Assembly: GCA_000310025.1 (NCBI GenBank)
Contig: FN649742.1
Span: 4,257,465 to 4,321,464, forward strand
Reading direction: 5' to 3'
DNA length: 64,000 nucleotides
Source: Ectocarpus siliculosus
Lineage: Eukaryota > Sar > Phaeophyceae > Ectocarpales > Ectocarpaceae
Shown in pieces: positions 1 through 11,049 of the stretch. How positions within the stretch are numbered: position 1 is the stretch's first letter; each line of letters begins with the position of its first letter. The notes beneath the pieces are model-generated. The model did no database searches. It was not told the DNA's origin and saw only the letters and a list, made by a program, of their open reading frames with translations. A program made the position numbers and the translations under genes.

Positions 1-308
1 CGCAAGGTGATGTCGAGACCGGCGCGTTGTTTGTTTTTGCGGCTAGGATCAGAAAACACGTTTCTATGTTCTTTAACAAGAATCGCAGCTAGCTGAAATC
101 GCTCCTGCAAACTTGGACCATTTGAAACTGTCGAGTGACGTGCTCAGTTTGTTGTACCGTCTAGGAATCGTTACCTCTGGCGGCGGCGGCGGTATGTAGC
201 GGCAGAAGGAGCGCCCGTCGCCAACCCCGGATCCCGATGTCCCGACAAACATTCTGATCTGTTTTCCGGCGTTAACGGGCTCTTACTCTTGGTCCTTCGT
301 CTTTGCAG

Positions 309-2863
309 GACTGAGACCCCCCACCTCGAAAGGTGCAGCCGAGATCTCCGGCGACCTCTTCTGGGCAACGGCACCCTCGTCGTCGCCGGTGCGTAGCGGC
401 AACCCGACACCCCAAACAGGGGGGACTGGGTTCGCCGCTGCCAGGGGTGGAGGCGGGGCCGGCTCTGCGCCGAATGGCCAGATCTCGGGCCGGGTCTCCT
501 CGGCACCAGCACCCGCGTCGTCGCCCGTGTGCAGCGGACACTCGTCACCCCAAACAGGGGAGACTGGGTTCGCCGCTGCCGCGGGCGGAGGCCGGGCCGG
601 CTCTGCGCCGAATGGCCAGATCTCGGGCCGGGTCTCCTCGGCACCGACACCCGCGTCGCCGCCCGTGTGCAGCGGACACTCGTCACCCCAAACAGGGGGG
701 ACTGGGTTCGCCGCTGTCAGGGGCGGAGGCGGGCCCGGCTCTGCGCCGAATGACCAGATCTCGGACTGTCTCTTCCCGGCACCAGCACCCGCGTCGAAGC
801 CCGTACGCAGCGGACGCTCGTCCCCCCAAACAGGGGAGACTGGGTTCGCCGCTGCCAGGGGCGGAGGCGGGGCCGGCTCTGCGCCGAATGGCCAGATCTC
901 GGACTGGCTCTTCCCGGCACCAGCACCCGCGTCGAAACCCGAACGCAGTGGACACTCGTCCCCCCGAACAGGGGAGACTGGGTTCGCCGCCGCCAGGGGC
1001 GGAGACGGGGCCGGCTCTGCGCCGGGTGACACCAGGCAGATCAGGATGCCAGAGACGGTGAGTGGAGAAAGCGTTTCCTGGCCAGTTGTTACCCTGCCTA
1101 TTTTCGTGGTGGATCAGCCGCCGAACGGGTCTGCTTTCGGCAGAGGTAACACGGGGAGGCTACCCCGAATCGTCAAAGATCCGGGGGGCGCTTTGCGAAC
1201 TCAAGGCACCCCTAGCGAGCTGCATTGCCCCCCCGCTCCCCTGCTGGCCTGTCAGTGGTAGTTCGTTCGTCGCTGATGACGTAACACTCGAAACAACACG
1301 CCTCTTTGTAGAACAGGTATTTAATCGCATAGCTTCCGAAGAACATCTAAAAGTATCTGGTGCACACCGGTATTCCACACACCCCGTTGCAAACTCTTTG
1401 CTGCGCGTGACATTCGGTGTTAGCCGACCCCTTGATGGTGCGTCGAATGTCGATGGATCCCGTCGTCGAGCTTGTGCACTATTATACAGACCAAACATGA
1501 TCCTGACGAATCTCGCCCCCGCGCTCTTGCTGGGACTATGTTTTCGGAACCCTGTCTTTCTGGCGCCAGGACTCTCTCAAGAACACGACGGCGTAGTACT
1601 CAATGGGCTGCCCGGTGAACCTGATAATCGCTTTACACCAGCGGCATGCCAGGTGTGTGTGTGTGTGTGTTTTTTTATTGTTAGCATCGACCGCGCTAAC
1701 CGGCTGACCAATGAAAAGACGTCAGTCTCAGTACGGTTGAAAACACGAAACATTGTGTGTGTGTGTGCCTCGAGCGTGGGGGCGGGTTCGGTTCCTTGCC
1801 ATCGATGGTAGTCGCCGTACCTGAGGAAAACTGCGGAGCGACGCTTCAAAAATCATGTCAACAATGCTGGCCCCGCCCATTAAACAAGTCGAGAGAGAGG
1901 ATATCAGTCGTTACAGAAAGGTGTGATAACTTGCTCGAGATTCTATGAGGACCCCGAAAGTGATGACAGCGTTTCGGTTCCTTGATTATTTTCATCAAGC
2001 TCGGGACACACACAAACCCTGTGTCTCGCGCTAGAGAGACAGAGAGATTGCGCCGCCCGAGCCCCCGACAAGGGGTGCGTGCTTCAGGGCGGCAGATGTG
2101 TGTTGTAGACCTTGGATCCCTTGATTTATCCAATGTGGGTGAAGGGATCCAAGGTCTGCGCTGCGCTTGACACGTGTCCCGCTTGAGCACGTAGGCGTTA
2201 TCGCTAGTTCCGGCGGCGTACAGTACATCTCCTCGCTTGCATCCTCGAAGACGGGCACCAAAGCCTCCATCGCTCTAGAGCGAGACACCAAAGAAATTTA
2301 TGTGTGTCCCGATTTTGGCGGACCAAATCATGGCACGGGACCGCTGTCATCGTTCTACGGCCTATTCATAGAATCTCGAGCAAATCTATCTACAAGTAGG
2401 GGGTGCGCTCGTTGTCTATGGAACGTCTATTGCGGAGAAATTGATCGTATTTAGGGGAAAACTTTGTGTGTTCCCACCCCAGAGAGAGCCGGGTGGGAAA
2501 AGTACAAAGCTGTGCGGCCTGTTTCACTCTTTCGGACCACTAGTCACGCCTCGTGGTCGAGAACAAAAGCATCGTTCCTGTTCCGCCCGACTCGCTTCCG
2601 GAGTGTTGTCCGACGCGTCGCTTTGGCGACGAGCCGACCTCGTGCGGAAGTAAACGTTCGCGTTAAGTGTGACGATAGTATTTCTTGCATGCCGTGGATG
2701 AATCCCCAGGGCGCCGTAGCTTGGCAAGGTCAAGGCCTTTTCAACGGGGAGAGTCGTGACGGGGAATTAACTCCCGTTTTTCCCTGTCTATTTTGCCTCT
2801 CTCCCCGCAGCACGTCAACGATCTCGTCCAGTCTGGACATGGCCGTGTTCATAGAGACAAGCG
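309..2863 (+). CDS. Unrecognised gene fragment, first exon made of 46-aa tandem repeats
   Basis: Exon 309-1057 begins after a TTTGCAG acceptor and ends at an ACG|GTGAGT donor. It is open in one plus frame and encodes Gly/Ser/Pro/Ala-rich 46-residue repeats containing SPQTGETGFAAA and GSAPNGQISG. Exon 1317-1652 (112 codons) follows in phase between a GAACAG acceptor and a CAG|GTGTGT donor. It encodes non-repetitive sequence with a hydrophobic stretch (LAPALLLGLCF). A short candidate exon, 2811-2863, has a strong CTCCCCGCAG acceptor and a GTGAGT donor. A further candidate, about 2195-2301, does not fit in phase. The 5' end lies left of the window or was not found, and no stop was assigned. I recognise no domain. 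The repeat exon is also open on the other strand, so only the splice signals and the phase match to the next exon favour the plus strand. Confidence 0.4.
340..1032. repeat. 138-bp minisatellite, five copies
   Basis: The anchor CCCAAACAGG recurs at 411, 549, 687 and 825, and as CCCGAACAGG at 963, an exact 138-bp period. Because 138 is 46 codons, every copy keeps the same reading frame. Copies differ by scattered substitutions. The first is the most diverged at its left edge and the last at its right edge. Confidence 0.93.
1676..1752 (+). repeat. Dispersed short repeat, copy A
   Basis: Best copy of a family with the core ATCGACCGCGCTAACCGGCT, followed by GACCAATGAAAA, a GTCAGTCTCAG segment and GGTTGAAAACAC. 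It is preceded by a (GT)n run at 1653-1670 and followed by another at about 1755-1769. It lies just after the donor at 1653. Confidence 0.75.
2107..2157. repeat. Stem-loop with perfect 16-bp arms
   Basis: AGACCTTGGATCCCTT at 2107-2122 is the exact reverse complement of 2142-2157, with a 19-base loop. It lies outside any supported exon. Confidence 0.85.
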
Positions 2864-5800
2864 GTGAGTCCAAACGTACGTCGTAGAGTAGTACGCCGTA
2901 CAGACAGGTAACAGGTTATTCGGTGTCTTCCCATGATTGCACCACGGACGTCTTGGATTGTACCTGAAGGAAGGAACTACCGTACCCTCCTCGCGTTTTC
3001 GATGAAGGCAAGTGCCGCAGAGGAATCCTCTCGTTGAATTCTGGATGGGGGCTCCTCAGTACAGGACGCGAACCCGCAAGGTACGCGGACATTCCGAGCG
3101 ATAACGACAAAAGCGTTGCTGAGAACGAAGCCACGCAAAAAAATCAAGCAAATTGAACACAAGCAGTGCTGCACGAAGCGACAACAAACAAGTCAAGTCA
3201 AAACCTGCAATTCACAACATCGTTGTGTCTCAATGCGAGAAAGCGCGAAGGACATACTTAGACCTCGGTCCGGTGTTGGTCAAGGGGCCATGCAACTCAC
3301 AGACAGATAGATGTGGTTCCGAGCCGCCGCTCGGTGATTGCTTCCTCTGTAGGCAGGTGTCGGAAGACGCACTTTGCCAAGGTCAATTGTAGATTCGACA
3401 ACGAGGGGGAGTAGCACACTTGGGAAGCAGTGCGGAACACAAAGCACAAGGAATATACTGGTTGATATCTTTGTCGAGTGAATCATATGCCTTCTTGGCG
3501 ATCATCATTTTTGGTTGCCGTGCAGCCAATCCCGGTGCTACATAATTCGAAAATAATGGCTTGCTTTCCTACGTTGGATGTAAACGACTGCGTGCCCCTT
3601 GCTTTAGGGCGACGTGTACCAGTCGACTGTTGAGGGAACCTTCTTGTCTCATGTGTGCTACACGTACGTTTGATTGCGATTCCGAAGTGGCCAACAGTGG
3701 TGGCGCTCCTTTGTGGTCGGTTGTGGCAAAAGACACAACGAGAACGTCCAATGGTTTCCAAATGGCAAGAAATTCGAAGGACCTAGCAAAATTGTGTGTT
3801 TCTGGATAAATGTTTGTCCGGGTAGAGGATTGGAGAACATAGCAGGAACTCTCCCGAAATCGAAGAAAATAAAGGTGGAGCACAACCGACCTTGGTTGAA
3901 CTTTAGAAGCCGCGAACAGGGCTATGCCCGTGACAATCTCAAGAAGAAAGGGTTTTTGGTCGTGATGGTGTTGATTTTCGTTCTCAACGGGACGCATGAT
4001 AAACGGAAAATTACGATTTCATTGACAAAGCAAAGCAAAGACCCAGGCCTTATCCCGGCCCCAATTTCACTCATCCGTATGCGCCTACTTTGTGCAGATC
4101 CTCCGGTCGTGTTATGGTACGATCTGGTCGGTGTCATCCATTGACGATCTGCTACTTCTGGGGACGCTGTCGCCTACACGCGTAGACCACGCGGGGCGTG
4201 GACTGGCTACTACAACAACGGCAGGGTCGGCGAAAACCTGTCCGACCTTGACGTGCTCACCGCACGGGTGGCTGTGCTGCGTTACGCCAAGCGCGGTTAG
4301 ACCTTGGGGTTGCATCATCGTCTACGATGGACTGCGACATTTGTGTGTTCCCTGTTTCTTTGCGGTGCAAGAAAAACCGGAACCGGTGTTTTGGTGTGTT
4401 TCGAGCAGGCTGGGTTGCGCTCGAAGCAAGTGGCGGTCTCGTCCTTTCGTGAGCTTCGTGGATTTCGGTGTATGAATCAAAACCGCTGCTGGCAATGCGG
4501 CCGGCACAACCGTGCGGCTAGCACAATCGGCTTGTGACACTCCCAACATCACCACGTGTTTCTACTCTGCACGGTGCTCGCTGGCATCGCCGTCAGTTAG
4601 GCCATGTTACCGGGCGGGTGGTGCAGCACGCACGGCTAACCTTGTGTCGAGGTTAAGCTTTCTCGGAAGAATGACAGACAGGCCTACCGACGGGGCCTCC
4701 AACAAGTCACCACGTGGAACACCCATCTTTGAGTCACCATTGTGTATATGCACGCAGCAGGGCGCGCAAGCTAGAGACTGTTCATGGCAAAACTTGAAAG
4801 ATTGGGCACTCGATGAAAACATCACTTGGTTGTGTACTCTTCGTGTGTTCCCGCTGTCCCTCGCTGTTAACACGAAATGCCAAAAGCTTCATGTATGCAC
4901 CCATAGATTTTTCCACCTCGCCAGCATGACCGAGTATGCCACATGCACACCATCACGTATTCGATTAGGTTCGATTCGGTTAGCGATCATATCGTTATTT
5001 GTCACGTCATGTAACAACGTCATCACGAGAAAACAAAGTAGGCCTTCACTACATTTCGCGACCTCCCCGCTACAATGAAACTCGACACGAAACATTGCAT
5101 GCACAATACAGTTCAACCCGTACCATCTCATTACAACTGACGGCAGCGACTACTTGGTTAGTCCTTCCCGAAACAAAACAAGACAAAGTCCCCTGCGCAA
5201 GTAAGGGTCGGTCCCCTTCTCGTGCCTGCCCTGTGCGTACGTTTCACGACTCACGACACGCGCCGTATACGTACGCAACACACGTTTACCACACACTGGA
5301 TGGACCAATGACTTGGCTCGACGTAGGGCCCTCCAACACCGAGTGCCGTGCTTAGTGAAGCTCCCGACGAGATCCCTAGAACCCATAGTGCCTACCGCGT
5401 GGGGATACAAACCCACACGACAATAACGCCCCAGGGAGTGCCTTCTACCACACGTCGCATCGTGACGGCAAAAGAGGGCTACAAATAGAGGGCCCTCTTC
5501 CACCAACGAGAACTGAATCCCTCACAGACATGCGCGGATCATATGTATCAACGTCAGGGACGCGTCTCTACGACAGGGAAACACAGAAGCCCATTGTAAA
5601 ACGCTTGGCACAGACAGATAGCCGCATCCTCCGTATCTCTGAAGACGACCACCTACACGGGCGCGACACCATGATTCTGTTCGCCAAATTCCCATATGGA
5701 ACATCCCCCCTGTGTCCACACAGCGTGATTAGCGCACATCGTATCTCGCAGGTAGTCGTTCCTTCAAAACACGTGCGCCACGGTCGCCGCATGAGACATC

Positions 5801-6224
5801 CGTATCAAATTGTACCTTCTTTCTCGAACACCTCATGACGCACCGCTTTGTTTAGCTCTTTTCGTGTTACAGACAGTTTTCGTGCCCAACAGCATCCCCG
5901 CATCGGTTGCTGCATTGCAGCAACAGCAGCCGTACAATAGCTCCTTGAGCTCTCCATCCGACAAGGCATCTGCCCTCAGGTGAGCGACACACACCACGAC
6001 CATATCCCTCCGTCAAGTCTTGCCGTTGAGAATCGGTCTGGCTCTCTTCCCGGCCTATCTCACGCGGCACGGGCAAGAAATCCTCGCCCCGTCTACGACT
6101 GCCGCTGCTGCCGAGGGGGTGCCATAGCAATGCCGGCAGTGTGCCCACAACCCCGCCGCTTCCACCACCATCGTCACCACCCCTGACTCTCCACTGCCGG
6201 TGTTGCTCCGGTCGGTGCCGGCGA
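2864..6224. other. No supportable gene
   Basis: Both strands hold only short or moderate open frames (for example a 156-codon one on the plus strand at 3674-4144) without recognisable domains, matched splice signals or frame-consistent neighbours. I see no RNA gene. It is probably spacer, perhaps with untranslated ends of the flanking genes. Confidence 0.5.
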
Positions 6225-8965
6225 TCACACGAACGCCTCCAGCACAACCCCAACCGTAAGCCCCGCCTCCCGGGATTTCTTCCTCTTCTCCCGGAGCTCG
6301 GTGTTAACCCTGGCTTGCTCGGCCCTTTTCTCCCGGGTCATCCACTGAGCCCCGTCGCCCCTCAATCGACCGGAGGCTTCCAGAGCGCGGCGTGAGGGAG
6401 CGCGTGCCCTTCGACCCCCACCGCTGGCCTCCGCCTCCTTTTTGGCCGCCTCCCTCGCCTGCCTCAGAATGAGCATCTCAACAGAAGGAGACATTCCCTC
6501 CGACGGCCGGTTGGTCGGTTGAGGAGGCAGTGCCATAGTGTCGGCGGGCTCTTTTGCGATGTGGGTCGATTTCACCGGTGGTTTTGCTGCTGAGGATTTC
6601 GTGCTCATCTCAGAGGTACCTGCGGCGGCAGCGGTGGCAATGGCGCCAACGCTCCTCTCCGAGGTACCCACGCCTCTATTCACTTTCTTTTCGTTGTCAC
6701 GAATCTTCTTGGCACCTTGGTAGCCGCCGCCATCCTTGCTTGTGGCGCCTTTGTTGTCCTCCTTGATGCTTGATTCGCGGCGAGCCTTTTTCGCTCCCCT
6801 TTGGTCGGCGGTCATGCTGGTCATTTTCCGCTCCTTCTGCTCCTTCTTCTGCTTCTTCCTCTTGCCCTCGGTAGGTGCCACGGCTGTGACCCTTTTCTCT
6901 TCATTGTTGTTCACTGCTGGTGCTTGGCTGAAAAGGTTGACCATTGAGCCCTTCTTGTGGGAGAAGCAGTACACGGCGCGCGCCGCCCCCGGCAGGCCGT
7001 AGGTAGGGCGAGCGTCACACCTGAGACAGAAAACGATTGCCACCAGGTTGTAGGCGGAAGAGGTGAAACGTTGCGAACGAGCACAACATGATCTCTTGAC
7101 AGCACTCGAAACACCTCAGCAAATATTATATCCCCGCGAACGAGGGCCAATCATTTGTTTTTCGTCAATACCTTGCAACAGAAGTCGAGGTCTGTCGCCG
7201 TTGCATTCATTCTACCGCAGCTGCTGCGGTGAAATTATCTACGACGATTTGACAGACAGAGACTAAAAGATACCTCGACCTCAATCGCAGCTCTCAAGCA
7301 CACGCATGATCAGGATTCACCGCAACTCTGTGTTCCAAAATAAAGCTTAGGTTTTATCTGTGCGTTGTCTCACCCTGGAAAGAGGCAAGAGCGGTTTTGC
7401 AGTGCCGGGCTTTCTTCATGTCCGCTTGATGATGGCTCCGGTCGGTTCTTACCTGTAGCATGATTGGAGTTGTAGAGCAAAACCCGGCGTTGGGACCACG
7501 AATAGCGCAGAGTTGCCGCAACGGAGTGCAGTGCGTCAAGGTAGGCGTTTCCTACTCAAGAGTCAGCCTAGAGTCGGCTTTATGCGTCAAAAATTGAGTG
7601 AATACGTTGCATACAAACGCTATCCCTCCGCACGCTCAATGTCATGGGATATGTGGGAGTGGTTTAGATCGCCAGGCTAACCCGTGTGTCATTGTTCAAT
7701 GCATTCACAAACATCCAACTTCTTGTATCATACATGCGCACGAAACAACAGCCGGCCAGAGCCACTTGTTGGTCACCCCCCAGTATCTTACGTTTCAATG
7801 TGTGTACCGACGAAGAAAGCTTCGCCTTGGGCTTGCGGTGAGAGGGTACCAAGGAGCCGCTGCTTCCTGTAGAGCGCCGCCGCGGTTGGGCGGATGCCGC
7901 TTCCATCCCTGTCAAACAGCCGAAGAGAGAAAGAAGGTCGTGGAAATAGACGGCGGCAAACGAAAGAACGGTGATTAAAGGGCGGTTGCGGTTGGAAAGG
8001 ACGTTATTGACGAACCGACCGATTGGCTACTACCCGCTTTGCCTGCTCGAGAGCAGAAAGAAGTCGGAAAACATGTGGCAAACTACTTCGCGACACATCC
8101 ATTAGGCGATGTATCTTGTTCTCTCTTGGTTAACGCAGGTCGGGTACCCGCCGGGTGGGATGGAACTGCAAGGCTGGAAATACGTGAGCAGGTTTGCTAC
8201 CCCCTAGTTGAGTCCGTCATTGCTTGGAGCCGACTCACACAACAATGTCCATGGAACGGGTACGAACGGTTCAGGGCACGAGCGGACCACCGGCAAAAAA
8301 TTCAAAAAACGCCGCCGGACACGGCCACACCACCACCACTACGGAAGCAAGGGCATACATTGAAGTGGAAGACACGCCTCATGCTCTGTTCAACGCATAC
8401 TTCCGCCCTGCCCTAGGGGCCAAGGCTGAAACACAGGGGCGACACAATATTAGACAGACACCGCGCTCATATTTCACCTGCAATTTCACTGCTGGCTGGG
8501 GAGGGGGGCACCGTCACAGCTAGCACTGGCACCGCCACCGCCGGTGTCCGGAACGCTACGGTAGCACAGCGGGAAAGGCATGGCCGCCGTTTGAGAATGA
8601 CGCGAAACACGAAAAGATGCGAAGTATGAGGCGACGCGGGTGCCGGGGGGCTTCTCTTCAACGATGAGTACGGTGTGGAACTCAAGGTTCAACCGGCACT
8701 ACTCACCCTACGAAACGCTGGAGTACAACGTTGTACGGGTAAACGACCGGGTTGGGAATGCGCGATTGATGCTCTCTGACGTTGACCAAGCATCGGAAAT
8801 AATCTGTAGCTCACGGTGGAAAGCAGTTCGGTAAGCATAAGAAAGAGGAAGCGTGTCCCGTTACTCTGAAGGCGCACCCACAATCCCGCAAGGCCTCCCC
8901 CACCCGATGACTTCGTTTCGGAATAGGGCTTGACTGAGAAAACATCGACGCCGCTAGGAACGTTT

Positions 8966-8996
<31 letters not shown>

Positions 8997-9152
8997 GGTT
9001 CACGGTTATAACTTACCGTCGCCGTCACGGGTTGCCATCAGCAGCTCTCCGTGGCGATTGGTGGTGTATTGACCGGCCCTTTTGTGAGCCTGACACTTGC
9101 TGGGCGGGGCGTCCCTCAGGCCATACTTTGCATACTTCGGGCACCCCGGATA
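6225..9152 (-). CDS. EsV-1-7 repeat protein, at least two motifs, model partial
   Basis: The last exon, 6225-7020, starts after a TGTCTCAG acceptor and runs to a TGA. Its first full codon is Cys, then CDARPTYGLPG, 16 residues to YCFSH, then GSMVN, giving C-X16-C-X2-H. This is the EsV-1-7 motif, whose first Cys must come from the preceding exon. The rest is Lys/Arg/Ala-rich and looks disordered. An upstream exon, 9017-9152, with CCCGAACAG acceptor and GACG|GTAAGT donor, encodes a second motif: PGCPKYAKYGLRD, then SKCQAHKRAG (C-X15-C-X2-H). Candidate exons between are 8878-8933 (fits in phase), about 7456-7552 and about 7810-7905. They do not yet chain cleanly. EsV-1-7 proteins are known from brown algae, where one (IMM) acts in development, and from the Ectocarpus virus EsV-1. 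The cellular role here is unknown. The start codon was not found. Confidence 0.6.
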
Positions 9153-11049
9153 CTGTTCGGGATGAACGCATGCATAAACATAATGCGAAAAGAGCGGTGA
9201 TACCTGATCAAAATGTTTATCTTGTGTGTTCGCTTTCACTTAGAACACATGTTCGTAGAGGGAGGTACGACCTGAGGATATCAAGCTACTGTGAGAGCGT
9301 ATAGTGCTCACCCTTTCTGTTTCGGTCTCATTTACTACTTGAAACGGGCACAACACACATAAATGCACAAGAACAAAACACAACGATTCCGAATGGAACA
9401 CCGTGTCAACCATATACTTCTCGAAAATGCAAAACAAACTTCCTCCACCATGAACTTGTCGGTCTTGTCACATGGTACCTCGGTGTGCGCGGTGTAGGGC
9501 TACCCACTTGCTCAGCACACTCCTCAAAATATACTGGCCTTTTCCTAGATGCGTCAACCACGGACCACACAAACTACTAAAGAGGTTAACAATTGCATTC
9601 ACCACGTTGTGAAGGTGAATGAAGAGTGCAGCATCACCGAAACACGTGTGTCTGTACCTCGCAGCGAGGAGCCTTTGGGGCCAGCAGCGTCTTCGGAGAT
9701 GACGTGGATGTCGGAGGTGGCGACAGGGAGGATGTAGGGGAAACGCCGGGCGATAGCGAGGAGGATGTGCCGCGTGTTTCGTCTGCCGGGGCAGTTTTAG
9801 GCCTTGACGACATGGGATTGGGGTCGAGGTCGGAACCTGTGTGGTGGTGTGATAGCCAAAACCGTTTCCCGCCAGGAGACGGACGGTGAGGAGGGTGCAA
9901 GAGGCGAAAGTGCGGGTGTTTGGGTTTGGGTATTTGTTAGGCATCATGGTGGGTTTTTCCAGGCCGGTACATTGAACGATGCAGCTCAATAGTTGCACGA
10001 TGCCGCGGATGCCCCCTAATCTACGGTGTCTACCTCGTAGTATGCATGGACCAGGCCTGTATTGTTTCTCGCGTACGATGGCCGGGAGGTCAGAGTACGC
10101 ACGGAAGCAACTCAACTAATACCACATCTCCCAAGCACGAAGAAGAGTGAATTCAATGCGTCCTCCGTTGATAGCGTTTGCGCCCGAACCTCTATCGAGA
10201 TCTCGACCTGCTCAACTTTTTGGCGCGGGTGCACGGCTGCCGAGCGTGCCGCTGTTTCTGTCTTTTCTGCCACTTCGAATGGGCAAAGCAGACCTCTCGG
10301 TAAGGCCACAAGGTACGTGACCTGGAAAGGAGGGCAAGCTGCGGAACATGTCACGCTAATGACAACAGCACCGATACTTCCGCAAGGGTGCAGGAAATTG
10401 CTGTAGTCCGGCCAACACAGCTACACAGCTGTTTCAAGAAAGCCGGCGACGACCGGACCTACGCGACCCCTCTGGGTAAGCTGCCTTCGCGGGTGCCAGA
10501 TATTTTACCCCCTGGAGAATTGATAGAGGTCGGAGACTTTGCCACCGTGCAGCAACGTGTCATTTGAAGGGCCACCGACAACTCCTAGACAGTGCTTCAC
10601 GGTAGTCACGCCACAAGCTAGTCGCGAAGCAACCAGCACCAGCATCACATCCAGTCGTTCGGCCTTGAGCAGAGCAGTCGAAGTTCATCCGCGCCAGGCG
10701 AGAAATCAAACCAAACCACGTCGTCATCGTTAAATCCTGTAGCTACCCAATCAGTCAGCCATCCATTGCCCCACCGTAAACACAGGCCTTGAGGATAGTA
10801 CCTGCCATTGAAGATACCGACGTCAACGGCTTCTTCTGTGAACACCCGCTGGGCGAGTTGTTGCGCCGTTCGTGACTGGCGTCGTCAGTAGCAGCCGCAG
10901 GCGATAGCGATGGTGTCGGGGGGCGCGGTTGTTGCTCTTGTAGGGTCTTCTTTGAGATCGTGGAGGTGTCGCTGCCGCCCATGTTGTGTCTGAGGCGGAG
11001 GGAAATGGACGGGTTTGCTGAAAGGCGGCCAGGCATGTTGAGCATGCAC
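9153..11049 (-). other. Candidate upstream exons of the EsV-1-7 gene or a neighbour
   Basis: Three minus-strand stretches have an acceptor and a donor and read as disordered protein. 10818-11049 is Ser/Pro/Gln-rich, with GTAG acceptor and GTATCT donor. About 10190-10312 includes LPRGLLCPFEVAEK after a TTTCCAG acceptor. 9658-9836 is Ser/Pro/Thr-rich, with ACACAG acceptor and GAG|GTACAG donor. Phases between them were not reconciled and no start codon was found. They may be 5' exons of the gene ending at 6225, or part of a separate gene. Confidence 0.3.

Noticed and set aside
283-1032. 249-codon minus-strand frame over the minisatellite
   Set aside because: It is open only because the period is a multiple of three. 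Splice signals and phase with the next exon favour the plus strand, though this is not proven.
5867-6253. Arg/Gly-rich minus frame overlapping the end of the EsV-1-7 exon
   Set aside because: It is a shadow frame of GC-rich sequence, with no domain. The EsV-1-7 exon has its own stop at 6225.
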